A stretch of DNA of 64,000 bases from positions 48,096 to 112,095 of the forward strand of contig JANYGI010000036.1 of assembly GCA_025362495.1 (NCBI GenBank), given 5' to 3'. This document shows positions 25,480-33,562 of this stretch, one piece after another. Position 1 is the stretch's first letter. Every line of letters starts with the position of its first letter. The translations under genes and the position numbers were made by a program. The stretch comes from Byssovorax sp. Lineage in GTDB: Bacteria > Myxococcota_A > Polyangia > Polyangiales > Polyangiaceae. The notes under the pieces are model-generated. The model ran no database searches. It saw only the letters and a list, made by a program, of their open reading frames with translations, and was not told the origin of the DNA.

Positions 25480-27096
25480 TCACCCTTCGAGGAGCAGCGC
25501 GTGCTCCAGGGCTTCCGGAAGCGAATCGACGTGAACGAGGGTGAGGTGGTCGAGGACGTCGCGGGACAGCTCCCGGAGATCGAAGAGGTTCTTGCGCGGC
25601 ACGATGACTGTCTCCACGCCCGCGAGCCGCGCCGCGACAAGCTTCTCGTGGAGGCCGCCGACCGAGCGGACGCCGCCCTGGAGCGTGATCTCCCCCGTCG
25701 CGGCGAGGCGGGGCTTGAGCGGACGACGGGTGTACGCCGAGAGCCCCGCGAGGGCCAGCGCGAGGCCGGCCGAGGGACCGTCCTTGGGATGCTCGGTGTC
25801 GATGAAATGCAGGTGGAGATCGAGCGTCCTCACGGCCTCTTCGATCCCCAGCGACTCGGCCCTCGCCTTGAGGCACGAGAAGGCCACCTTCGCAGCGTCT
25901 TGCCCCGATTTGCCGACTGGACCGGTGAAGATCAGCTCTCCCTTGCCCGGCACGGCGACGGCCTCGAGCGGCGAGACCACTCCACCCATCGCGTTCCAGC
26001 CGAGGGCGCCGAGGCGGCCAATCGGGCGCGCTTCGTCCTCGGCGCGTCGCGCCGCGGATCGCAGCTCGGCGAGCCTGGCGGCGACGGTCGGATCGGCCTC
26101 CAGCTTGAGGGCCTTCTGGTAGGCGACCATCGCTTCCTCGGGGCGATCGTGCGCAGAGAGCGTGTCTCCCAGGGCTTCGAGCGCGCCGGCGTCGTCGGGA
26201 GCGAGGGCGAGGTGCCGCGCGTAGCAGCGGATTGCTTCCTCCATCTGGCCTCGGGCGGCCAGCACCTCGCCGAGGCGGCTCCACCCGAGCCGCGAGCCCG
26301 GGGCGCGCTCGACGCAGCGGCGATAGGCCTTCTCGCTTTTGTCCAGATCGCCTTCCAGGAGCGTGATCTCGGCGCGGAGGAGCTGATACGGATCGCTCTC
26401 CTGCTCGGCGGGTGATGCGGTGACCAGCGCTCGCTTGGCGCCGCTGACATCCATGCTGAGTAGTCGCTCTGCCGCATCGCGGAGGGCGCCTGTCGTCAAC
26501 CCCGCCTTGAACGGCGGCGCCTCGAGCGCGGCCCGGGCGCGCCCGAGGAGAAACTCTCGCCCTCGCTGCAGAGGCGAGGTGAACGACGCCACCGATCCCA
26601 GCTCGAGCCCGATCTCCGCGAGCAGCGCCGTCACCTGGGGATCCCCGGGCGCGAGCTTCCGGGCCTTCTCGAGGTGTCCGCGCGCCCGCGGCAACAGGCC
26701 ACGTCGCCGCGAAAGCTCTGCCGTACGCAGGAGCCGGCTCACGTTCGAGGGATCGACCTTGAGCGCCTCTTCCAGGTGCAAGATCGCGTCGTCGAGCCGC
26801 CTGCCTTCGACCAGGATCTCGCTCAGCTCGTCGCGGGCACCGGCGTCGTCGGGGCGGCGCTTCACCAGCTCTTCCCAGGTGCGCTCGGCCGGCGTGTTTC
26901 GCCCCTCGGCGCGGTAGGCGCGGGCCAGCATGCGCCGCGCGTTGGTGTGATCCGGATCGAGCGCCACGGCCTTCTCGAGCTGCTTTATCGCCGCCTCGAC
27001 CTGCTTGTCGCCGAAGAGGGCTTCGCCAAGATCGAAGCGCGCCCCGGCGTCGTCCGGCCGGAGCATCGCCTCGCGCTTGAGATCGTGGAGGAGCAC
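25480..27096 (-). CDS. TPR protein fused to Lon-type (S16) peptidase domain, no AAA+ module
   Basis: 538 aa. Residues ~1-350 are tandem TPRs ('AGARFDLGEALFGDKQVEAAIKQLEKAVALDPDHTNA' and at least six more). Residues ~370-538 are a Lon C-terminal protease domain with 'PKDGPSAGLALALAGLSAYT' and 'ATGEITLQGGVRSVGGLHEKLVAA'. The catalytic dyad is Ser442 and Lys485, 43 residues apart, the same spacing as S679/K722 in E. coli Lon. There is no Walker A/B ATPase region, which in Lon directly precedes this domain. It starts 3 bp after the dnaK stop. Inferred role: a peptidase whose substrates are captured by the TPRs or supplied by DnaK and the J-like protein. Confidence 0.88.
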   Translation of the reverse strand: MLLHDLKREAMLRPDDAGARFDLGEALFGDKQVEAAIKQLEKAVALDPDHTNARRMLARAYRAEGRNTPAERTWEELVKRRPDDAGARDELSEILVEGRRLDDAILHLEEALKVDPSNVSRLLRTAELSRRRGLLPRARGHLEKARKLAPGDPQVTALLAEIGLELGSVASFTSPLQRGREFLLGRARAALEAPPFKAGLTTGALRDAAERLLSMDVSGAKRALVTASPAEQESDPYQLLRAEITLLEGDLDKSEKAYRRCVERAPGSRLGWSRLGEVLAARGQMEEAIRCYARHLALAPDDAGALEALGDTLSAHDRPEEAMVAYQKALKLEADPTVAARLAELRSAARRAEDEARPIGRLGALGWNAMGGVVSPLEAVAVPGKGELIFTGPVGKSGQDAAKVAFSCLKARAESLGIEEAVRTLDLHLHFIDTEHPKDGPSAGLALALAGLSAYTRRPLKPRLAATGEITLQGGVRSVGGLHEKLVAARLAGVETVIVPRKNLFDLRELSRDVLDHLTLVHVDSLPEALEHALLLEG

Positions 27097-27099
27097 CGT

Positions 27100-28860
27100 T
27101 CAGTCGAGCTCGAAGAGCAGCTCGGTCAGCTCGAGATCGAGGCGCGCGGAAGACTCGGTATCACCCGAAGCAGAGGCCTTTTCCAGGCTCGTCACGAGAT
27201 CGGATAGCTTCAAGGCATCCTTCCCGGTGACCCGGGCGAGCTTCGCCTTCGCGGCCGCGAGGAGCGCTGTCGCGTCGGGGCCCTTGACTGGCGTGGCGGC
27301 CGGCCCGGGAGCCTTGCCGAGACCGCCGCTCGCGCCGGGCATCTCGCGATCGAGCCGCTCGCGCGCCGCCGTCCGGTCGGCGCTCGACATCCGCGAAGGG
27401 CTCCTGTCCACGGTCATCGTCGCCTCTTTGCCGGTGGAGACGATCTTGGTCTTCACCTCGAGGATCCCGTTGATATCGTAGGTGAACGTGACCGCCACCT
27501 TCTCGGTCCCCGCGGGGCCGGGCGGCACGCCGTCGACCGTGTACTGATCGAGATAGACGTTGTTCTTCACGAGGCGCGACTCGCCCTGGAAGACCTTGAT
27601 ATCCACCTTGCGCTGCCCCTCGCCCGTCGTGGCGTAGACCTCGGTCTTCGAGACAGGCACCGTCGAGTTGCGCGGGATGATCGGCGAGAACATCCCACCG
27701 AGCTTCTGGCTGCCGGCCGACGCCATCACCTCGACGCCGAGGGTGAACGGGCAAACGTCGGTGATCATGATCCCGCCCTGCGTGGAGATCGCGCCCGTCT
27801 TCAAGGCCGCCTGGATCGCGGCGCCGAGCGCGATGGCCTCGTCGGGGTTCACCCCGTGGCGCGGCGCCTTGCCGAAGAACTCCGTCACCAGCGAGCGCAC
27901 GAGCGGCATGCGCGACGCGCCGCCGACGAGCACCACTTCGGCCACGGATTTGCGGTCGATCTTCGCGTCGCCGAGCGCCGCTTCGAGCGGGGCGAGCGTC
28001 GAGCGCACCAGCTCGCCGACGAGGCCTTCGAGCTCGGCGCGGGTGATCTCGGTCTCGAACGAGATCGGCTCGCCGCCCTTCATGGTCAGGAACGGCAACA
28101 TCACCTGGGCCGTCGTCATCGCGGAGAGCTCGATCTTGGCCTGCTCCGCCGCGGCGCGGATGCGCGCCAGAGCCCTGGGATCGCCGCGCAGATCGACGGC
28201 GTGCTCGCGCTCGAACGCCGCCGTCAGGTGCGCCGCGAGCGCGCGATCGAAGTCGCCGCCGCCGAGCCGGTTGTTGCCCGCGGAGGCCTTCACGTCGAGC
28301 ACGCCGTTGAACATCTCGAGCACCGAGACATCGAACGTACCGCCGCCGAGATCGTAGACGACGACGTACTGCTCCTTGTCGAGGTTATCGATCCCGTAGG
28401 CCAGCGCGGCCGCCGTGGGCTCGTTCAGGATGCGCTCGACGCGCAGCCCCGCGAGCTCGCCCGCGTCCTTCGTGGCCTGGCGTTGCGCGTCGGTGAAATA
28501 GGCGGGGACGGTGATCACCGCCTCGTCGACCGACGCGCCGAAGAAGCGCTCGGCGTCTTCCTTCAGCGTGCGGAGGATCATCGCCGAGATCTCGGTCGGC
28601 GAGTAGCTGCGGTCGCCGAGCTTGACGCGCTCGGCGCTGCCCATGAGGCGCTTCACCTCGGCGATCGTGCGCTCCGGCATCACCACGAGCTGGTTCTTCG
28701 CGGTCGCGCCGACGTGGAGCCGATCGTTCTTGTCGAGGCCGACGATCGACGGCGTCGAGCGCGCGCCGGCCTGGTTGACGATGAGCTCGGGGCGGCCGTC
28801 TTCGAAGTGCGCGACCAGCGAGTTGGTCGTGCCGAGATCGATGCCGATGACGTGAGACAT
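27100..28860 (-). CDS. dnaK: DnaK/Hsp70 chaperone, first gene of chaperone-peptidase operon
   Basis: 586 aa. Start at 28860 (MSHVIGIDLGTTNSLVA). The ATPase domain carries phosphate-1 'GIDLGTTNS', 'VPAYFTDAQRQATKDAG', 'EPTAAALAYG', phosphate-2 'VVYDLGGGTFDVSVLEM' and adenosine 'VVLVGGASRMPLV'. The substrate domain is present ('MFSPIIPRNSTVPVSK', 'YDINGILEVKTK'). The lid is short and Ala/Gly/Pro-rich, making it ~50 residues shorter than housekeeping DnaK (~638), and there is no EEVD-like or conserved C-terminal tail. With no grpE or canonical dnaJ adjacent, it is likely a specialised second DnaK serving the TPR-Lon and J-like proteins encoded immediately downstream. A dispersed repeat lies ~100 bp upstream. 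Confidence 0.95.
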   Translation of the reverse strand: MSHVIGIDLGTTNSLVAHFEDGRPELIVNQAGARSTPSIVGLDKNDRLHVGATAKNQLVVMPERTIAEVKRLMGSAERVKLGDRSYSPTEISAMILRTLKEDAERFFGASVDEAVITVPAYFTDAQRQATKDAGELAGLRVERILNEPTAAALAYGIDNLDKEQYVVVYDLGGGTFDVSVLEMFNGVLDVKASAGNNRLGGGDFDRALAAHLTAAFEREHAVDLRGDPRALARIRAAAEQAKIELSAMTTAQVMLPFLTMKGGEPISFETEITRAELEGLVGELVRSTLAPLEAALGDAKIDRKSVAEVVLVGGASRMPLVRSLVTEFFGKAPRHGVNPDEAIALGAAIQAALKTGAISTQGGIMITDVCPFTLGVEVMASAGSQKLGGMFSPIIPRNSTVPVSKTEVYATTGEGQRKVDIKVFQGESRLVKNNVYLDQYTVDGVPPGPAGTEKVAVTFTYDINGILEVKTKIVSTGKEATMTVDRSPSRMSSADRTAARERLDREMPGASGGLGKAPGPAATPVKGPDATALLAAAKAKLARVTGKDALKLSDLVTSLEKASASGDTESSARLDLELTELLFELD

Positions 28861-28957
28861 CTCTGATTTCGCTCCGCGGATCGCTTTCTTCCGAGCGAGG
28901 GAGCGTACCCGACTGGCCGCGGCCGCGGAACCAGGATGGGAGGCTACTCGTCGCCTC

Positions 28958-29013
28958 GGAGCGCCTGACAAAGCGGACCGAGCCGGCCAAGGAGACGCAA
29001 GCGCGCCAAGGCG
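28958..29013 (-). repeat. Dispersed repeat, copy A (upstream of dnaK)
   Basis: 56 bp that align, at roughly 85% identity by eye, with the reverse complement of 52949-53005. Read on the minus strand both copies begin CGCCTTGGCG and end GGCGCTCC. This copy lies 98 bp upstream of dnaK and points at it; the other copy points at hisZ. No coding function is evident. Confidence 0.65.
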
Positions 29014-29019
29014 CGACGG

Positions 29020-29045
29020 CTCCCGCGTGCTCTAGCACGTGGGAG
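29020..29045 (-). terminator. Hairpin downstream of recX
   Basis: CTCCCGCGTGCT (29020-29031) and AGCACGTGGGAG (29034-29045) pair along 12 positions with one G-U type mismatch. It lies 66 bp past the recX stop and before the dnaK promoter region, suitable for separating the two transcripts. The nominal loop is only two bases, so the tip must open. Confidence 0.45.
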
Positions 29046-29110
29046 CCCGAGCAACGCAGGCGCGCGCCGCGTATCCGCAGGCCGGCGACGGGAGCATTTG
29101 TCAGGCGCTC

Positions 29111-29764
29111 TCAGCTCGCGCCGTCGGGCGGCGCCGCGTCGAGCACCGCGCGGAGCGCGCGCCGCACGAGATCGGGCGAGTGCCCTTGCCGCGCCAGGAA
29201 CGCGTAGAGCTTCTGCCGCTGGGCCTGCGGATCGAGGCGCGCCAGCGTCTTCGCCTTCTTGCGCGCGGCGCGCACCGCGACCTCGAGCTCGCTCGTCCCT
29301 TCGTCGGCGAGCACCTGCTTTATCGCCGCCGACGCGACCTCGCGGGTGACGCCGCGCTGCGCGAGATCGTGCTCGATTTGCCGCCTGCTCCGCGCTTTGC
29401 CGACGATCCCGGCGCGCGCCCGCTCCGCCGCGAAGCGCGCGTCGTCGAGCAGCCCGCTCTCCTGCAAGCGCGCGATCGTCGTCGTCACCTCCTCGGCGAT
29501 GACGCCCTTCTCGTGCAGGCGTTTCTGCAGCTCTTTCACCGAGCGATCGCGGAAAGAGAGCAGGCTCAGCGCTCGCTCGTAGGTCTTCTTGGTCGAGGCA
29601 TCGACGGGCCGAGTCGCGGCGGCCTCCGCGACGCTTTCGCCCGCGTCGAGCCCGAGATGTTCCGCTTCTTTCGCCGGGATCGTGGCGAACGGGACGCCGT
29701 CGACGAGGAGCACGACGTGACCCGGCTTTTCGGGGGAAGGGACGATGCCCGTGATGATCGCCAT
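29111..29764 (-). CDS. recX: RecX-family regulator of RecA
   Basis: 217 aa. Start at 29764 (MAIITGIVPSPEKPGHVVLLVDG), which begins the conserved N-terminal strand; longer readings add unconserved residues. Three-helix RecX repeats are visible: 'ALSLLSFRDRSVKELQKRLHEKGV', 'ARLQESGLLDDARFAAERARAGIVGKARSRRQIEHDLAQRGV' and 'YAFLARQGHSPDLVRRALRAVL'. RecX caps RecA filaments and limits recombinase activity. recA is not in the window. It is divergent from the RNA ligase gene, with 139 bp between the starts. The extra N-terminal beta-strand region (~50 residues) is common in longer RecX proteins. Confidence 0.9.
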   Translation of the reverse strand: MAIITGIVPSPEKPGHVVLLVDGVPFATIPAKEAEHLGLDAGESVAEAAATRPVDASTKKTYERALSLLSFRDRSVKELQKRLHEKGVIAEEVTTTIARLQESGLLDDARFAAERARAGIVGKARSRRQIEHDLAQRGVTREVASAAIKQVLADEGTSELEVAVRAARKKAKTLARLDPQAQRQKLYAFLARQGHSPDLVRRALRAVLDAAPPDGAS

Positions 29765-29903
29765 CGCGCCCGCGACAATGCCGTGTGCGCGTGCGGTTGC
29801 AAGCGGAGCTTGCATGCGAGCCCGGGGTTTGCAGTGCTCGGTGGACGAGGTTACGTTCCGGCCCCGACTCGCGCGATCGTATTTCGAGGCGCCGCCCACT
29901 GTC

Positions 29904-30989
29904 ATGAACCCCGATCGATCTTCGGCTCCCGCGTGGAGCTTCACCGGCTACGAACGGATCGCCGAGAGCCTGGAGCGCTGGCTCGGCGACGACGAGGCCG
30001 CGTATCGCGCGCTCGCGCACGTGGAGTGGATCGTGACCGAGAAGATCCACGGCGCGAATTTTTGCCTCGCCACCGACGGCGCGGCGATCCGCGCGGCCAA
30101 GCGCAAGGCGTTCCTCGACGACGACGAGGACTTCTTCGGCCACCGCGCGATGCTCGATCGCAACGCCGAGGCCGTGCGCCGCGTCTTTGCCCTGGCCCAT
30201 GCGCGCGATCCACGCATCGCCCGCGTGCTCGTCTACGGCGAGCTCTTCGGCGGCGGCTACCCGCACCCCGACGTGCCGGTCAATCCCGCCGTGCAGCCGG
30301 TGCAGACAGGCTGTTTCTACAGCCCGAACATCGAGCTCTGCGCCTTCGATTTACGGGTGATCCACGCCGACGCCGAGGAGGGTGAGTACGCCGACTACGA
30401 CGACGCCGCTGCCATCTTCGCCGAGGCGGGTTTGCTCCACGCGCGACCGCTCTTCCGTGGCAGCTACGAGGACGCGATCGCGTTTCCCATCGGCTTCGAG
30501 AGCCACCTTCCCGCGCTGCTCGGGCTGCCGCCGATCGCGGGCAACAAGGCTGAAGGTGTGGTGATCAAGCCCGTTCGCCCCGTGGTCGTGCCGCGCCGCG
30601 CGGGCTCGATTCGCCCGGTGATCAAGCGCAAGATCGCCGAGTTCTCGGAGGACGCGCGCTTTCATCAGGCCGAGAAATGGGTCGCTCCGGTGGTCCCCAC
30701 GGGCGGGCTCGAACAGCTTCTGTGGGAGGTCTATCCGCTCGTGACCGAGGCGCGGCTCGACGCGGCCATCTCCAAGGTCGGTCGCCCCGAGGCCGGCGAT
30801 TCCGCGCGGCGCGCGCAGATCTTGGCGCTCGTGATCGAGGATCTGACGACCGAGGTCCGCGAGCGACAACCGATCGTGATGAGCCGCCTCGGCGCGGCGG
30901 AGGCGGCCTCGCTCGCGAGCGCCATCGTCGGCGAGGCGACGGCGCTGGTGGATCTCCATCTCCCTCGATCCGGCTCACAGGAGCGTTGA
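29904..30989 (+). CDS. ATP-dependent RNA ligase, T4 Rnl2-like
   Basis: 361 aa, start at 29904 (MNPDRSSAP). Nucleotidyltransferase motif I is 'TEKIHGANF', with Lys47 as the predicted adenylated lysine; it matches the K-I-H-G-T-N-F form of T4 Rnl2. Motif III is 'VLVYGELFGGGYPHP', IIIa 'CFYSPNIELCAFDL', IV 'KAEGVVIKP' (from ~residue 216) and V 'VIKRKIAEF' (~238). The enzyme should seal 3'-OH/5'-phosphate ends in RNA, often nicks in duplex RNA. It is followed 5 bp later by a nucleotidyltransferase gene, and a second ligase and HD-Pnk are next door, defining an RNA-repair locus. Confidence 0.9.
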   Translation: MNPDRSSAPAWSFTGYERIAESLERWLGDDEAAYRALAHVEWIVTEKIHGANFCLATDGAAIRAAKRKAFLDDDEDFFGHRAMLDRNAEAVRRVFALAHARDPRIARVLVYGELFGGGYPHPDVPVNPAVQPVQTGCFYSPNIELCAFDLRVIHADAEEGEYADYDDAAAIFAEAGLLHARPLFRGSYEDAIAFPIGFESHLPALLGLPPIAGNKAEGVVIKPVRPVVVPRRAGSIRPVIKRKIAEFSEDARFHQAEKWVAPVVPTGGLEQLLWEVYPLVTEARLDAAISKVGRPEAGDSARRAQILALVIEDLTTEVRERQPIVMSRLGAAEAASLASAIVGEATALVDLHLPRSGSQER

Positions 30990-30994
30990 TCTTC

Positions 30995-31606
30995 ATGGAC
31001 ACGACCGGTTTCCTCCGCCTCCTCGGCCGCCCCGCGTCCGACGTTCACGCCTTGTTTCGCTGTGGATCGCGCGTGTACGGCACCGCGACGGCGACGTCGG
31101 ACGAGGACTTCGTCGCCGTCCTCGCGCGGCGCGACGCCAGGCAAGACTTGCTCTTTCGTGACGGCGTCAACGTGGTGATCCACGGGCTCGATACGTTCCG
31201 CGAGGCGATCGCCGGGCAGAGCGTCTTCGCGCTGGAGTGTCTGTTCCTGGCGCCCGAGCACCGGCTCATCGATCCGAGGCCGGCGTTCGTGTTCAAGCTC
31301 GATCGCGCGAAGCTTACGGCTTCGGCGTCGGCGCGGTCGACGTCGGACTTCAAGAAGGCTGCCAAGCAGTTCCAGGAAGAGCCGATCGCCTCGAAGAAGA
31401 AGCTGTTTCATTCGCTGCGCGTGCCGATGTTTGCTCTGCAGATCGCGCGCGGGGGAAGGATCAGTGACTATGGCCAGGCCAACCACCACTGGGCGGCGAT
31501 CCGTGATCACGAGAGCACCGAGTGGGGAGACCACGAGCGGCTCTTTGGCCCGATGCGCGATGATCTCTTGAAAGAGCTCGGCGCGCTCGATCTGAAGAAG
31601 CGTTAA
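30995..31606 (+). CDS. Small nucleotidyltransferase of the pol-beta superfamily, RNA-repair associated
   Basis: 203 aa, ATG at 30995, 5 bp after the RNA ligase stop. 'RCGSRVYGTATATSDEDFVAVL' (residues 22-43) is the pol-beta-type active site: Gly24-Ser25, then Ser35-Asp36-Glu37-Asp38 with two metal-binding Asp. The C-terminal half is helical with 'KKKLFHSLRVPMFALQIARGGRISDYGQANHHW'. This fits predicted nucleotidyltransferases found beside phage- and bacterial-type RNA ligases. It may add or transfer nucleotides to RNA ends, but the substrate is unknown. The TAA shares bases with the TAA of the convergent ligase gene (31603-31606). Confidence 0.8.
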   Translation: MDTTGFLRLLGRPASDVHALFRCGSRVYGTATATSDEDFVAVLARRDARQDLLFRDGVNVVIHGLDTFREAIAGQSVFALECLFLAPEHRLIDPRPAFVFKLDRAKLTASASARSTSDFKKAAKQFQEEPIASKKKLFHSLRVPMFALQIARGGRISDYGQANHHWAAIRDHESTEWGDHERLFGPMRDDLLKELGALDLKKR

Positions 31607-32271
31607 CCCGACGCCTCGCTCTTCGCGAGCTTCTGCGCGCGGATGTTCTGGTGCATCCAGTGCTCGTCGGTCGTCACGTGATCGTGGCGAACCCACTTGG
31701 CCAGGCTGCGCTGGAAATCCGCGTCGCGGAACTCCCCCGCATGGCGCACCACCACGCCTTCGCGCGGGCCGCCGAACACCGACGGCTGCGCGGCGAGCGA
31801 GAGCGTCAACGCCTCCAGCTCACGCGCCGTCGACACCTGGCCGCGGTACAGCTCGGGCACCGTCGGTAAACCGAGATCGGCGGCCTGGGCCACCACCATG
31901 TCCCAGTCCCACCAGCGGCCCTCGCGATCGTCGCGGGCGCCGAAGACCAGTGAGTAGTCCGGCAAGGCGCCGTAGGTGATCGAGTGGACGGCGTAGCAGT
32001 ACTCGCAGAAGAGCGAGAGTCCCAGCGAGAGCTCGTGGGCGATGCGCGCGTGGGTGGCCTTGGCCAGATCGAAGCTCGGGTGGCCGGGAGGGCCGGAGTG
32101 CGAGCGCGAGAACACCGAGGTGCGCGTGTACGTGAGGTTCGACCCGTCGCACTTCTCGGTGATGATCAGCGGGACGTCGAGCAGCGAGGACACGTCGGCC
32201 ATGCGCTTGTCGTCGGAGGTGCCGCCGGGCGACCAGGGCAGGTGAAGGGAGCGAGGATATTTCGCGGACAT
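31603..32271 (-). CDS. Second RNA ligase-family protein
   Basis: 222 aa, unlike the Rnl2-type enzyme nearby. Motif I is 'TEKCDGSNL' (Lys40, Asp42-Gly43), motif III 'SLFCEYCYAVHSITY', IIIa 'DYSLVFGARDD', IV 'PREGVVVRH' and V 'SLAKWVRHDHV'. This is essentially a minimal adenylyltransferase core with only ~25 residues after motif V. Such short RNA_ligase-fold proteins seal RNA or capture 5'-phosphate ends; specificity cannot be read from sequence. The gene faces the nucleotidyltransferase gene tail-to-tail with a 4-bp overlap, and its 5' end faces the HD-Pnk gene (85-bp divergent gap), so all four RNA-repair genes are interlocked. Confidence 0.85.
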   Translation of the reverse strand: MSAKYPRSLHLPWSPGGTSDDKRMADVSSLLDVPLIITEKCDGSNLTYTRTSVFSRSHSGPPGHPSFDLAKATHARIAHELSLGLSLFCEYCYAVHSITYGALPDYSLVFGARDDREGRWWDWDMVVAQAADLGLPTVPELYRGQVSTARELEALTLSLAAQPSVFGGPREGVVVRHAGEFRDADFQRSLAKWVRHDHVTTDEHWMHQNIRAQKLAKSEASG

Positions 32272-32355
32272 GACGGCGCGAGGGTAGCACGCTGTCGGGG
32301 AAAGACCCGAGCGGCTCGCCGCGCTCCGGGGACATGCTACCTTGCTCGCCCCGTC

Positions 32356-33486
32356 ATGGCTTCTTCATCGTTGCTCTCGTTGCTCGCGGTGGATCCGCGC
32401 GGCGTCCCCTGGGCCGATCTCCAGGTGTTTCCGTGGGTCCGCGCGCTCGAGGCCTGCCCGCAAGACGCGATTCACCACGCCGAGGGCAACGTCTGGATCC
32501 ACACCCGCATGGTGCTGGAGACCCTGGTGGCGATGCCCGCGTTCCAGGCGCTCGGGGCCGACGACCAGCGCGCCGTCTACGTCGCTTGCCTGATGCACGA
32601 CATCGCCAAGCCCTTCACCACGCGGACCGAGGACGACGGGCGCGTCACCGCCAAGGGCCACTCGCGCGCGGGCGAGCTCCTGGCCCGGCGCCTCCTCTGG
32701 GAGCTCGGCGCCCCGTTCGCGCTGCGCGAGCGGGTCTGCGGGCTGATTCGCTATCACCAGATACCGTTTTACCTGATCGAACGCGACGACGCGCAGCGCG
32801 TGGCGGCCGAGGTCAGCGTCGCGGCCCGATGCGATCTCCTGGCCCTCGTGGCCGAGGCCGACATCCGCGGTCGGATCTGCGCCGACATGCCCCGGATCGT
32901 CGACCAGATCGAGCTATTTCGCGAGTTTTGCCGCGACGAAGGGTGCTTCTCCGAGCCGCGTAAATTCGCCTCGGATCACACGCGCGTCGTCTATTTCCGG
33001 AGCGAAGGCCGCCAGCCCGACGTCGAGGTCTGGGACGATACCCGCTCTGAAATGGTGATGATGAGCGGCCTCCCCGGCGCCGGCAAAGACACCACGATGA
33101 AGGAGCGCTTCGGCGATTGGCCCGTCGTTTCGCTCGACGCCCTGCGCGAGTCGATGGATGTCGAGCCCGACGAGAACCAGGGCCAGGTCGTGCAAGCCGC
33201 GCGAGAGAAGGCCAAGGAGCTGCTCCGCCGCGGCGAGCGCTTCGTCTGGAACGCGACCAACCTCAACCGGCAGCGCCGCGCGCCGATCCTCTCGCTCGCG
33301 GGCGATTACGGGGCACGGATCCGGATTGTCTACGTCGAGTCGCCCGCAGCCACGCTGTTCGCACAGAACAAGGCGCGTGAGGCGTCGGTGCCCGAGAAGG
33401 TGATACGACGCATGACGGAGCGCTGGGAAGTCCCGCTGGCGTCGGAGGGGCACGTCGTCGAGCGGTTGGCGCGAGACGCCGAGTAG
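32356..33486 (+). CDS. HD-Pnk: HD phosphohydrolase fused to polynucleotide kinase
   Basis: 376 aa, start at 32356 (MASSSLLSLLAVDP). Residues ~35-190 are an HD domain: 'HHAEGNVWIHTRMVLETL', His81-Asp82 in 'CLMHDIAKP', 'GHSRAGELLARRLL' and 'ALVAEADIRGR'. Residues ~230-376 are a P-loop kinase: 'MMSGLPGAGKDTTM' (Lys244), then 'VSLDALRESM' with the Asp/Arg pair of T4-Pnkp-like 5'-OH kinases, 'WNATNLNRQRR' and a lid 'VIRRMTERWEVP'. Characterised bacterial HD-Pnk enzymes heal RNA ends: the HD domain removes 2',3'-cyclic or 3'-phosphate and the kinase phosphorylates 5'-OH. It makes ends suitable for the two ligases nearby. Confidence 0.88.
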   Translation: MASSSLLSLLAVDPRGVPWADLQVFPWVRALEACPQDAIHHAEGNVWIHTRMVLETLVAMPAFQALGADDQRAVYVACLMHDIAKPFTTRTEDDGRVTAKGHSRAGELLARRLLWELGAPFALRERVCGLIRYHQIPFYLIERDDAQRVAAEVSVAARCDLLALVAEADIRGRICADMPRIVDQIELFREFCRDEGCFSEPRKFASDHTRVVYFRSEGRQPDVEVWDDTRSEMVMMSGLPGAGKDTTMKERFGDWPVVSLDALRESMDVEPDENQGQVVQAAREKAKELLRRGERFVWNATNLNRQRRAPILSLAGDYGARIRIVYVESPAATLFAQNKAREASVPEKVIRRMTERWEVPLASEGHVVERLARDAE

Positions 33487-33509
33487 CAATCGACAGGCGG
33501 GCTGCGGGT

Positions 33510-33545
33510 GCGGCCGTTCACGTGCCGAGTGGACGTGACGGCCGC
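33510..33545. terminator. Bidirectional hairpin between HD-Pnk and glutaredoxin-like genes
   Basis: GCGGCCGTTCACGT (33510-33523) pairs with ACGTGACGGCCGC (33533-33545) with a single bulged T and a 9-base loop. It lies between two convergent stops (33486 and 33563). Confidence 0.65.
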
Positions 33546-33562
33546 CTTGCGCCTCGGCGCGA

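Noticed and set aside
25480..27096. Annotating the TPR-Lon gene as lon itself
   Set aside because: No Lon N-terminal or AAA+ domain; only the peptidase domain matches.
28895..28980. Promoter for dnaK formed by TTGTCA at the end of repeat copy A
   Set aside because: No acceptable -10 hexamer occurs at 16-18 bp spacing, so only the repeat was annotated.
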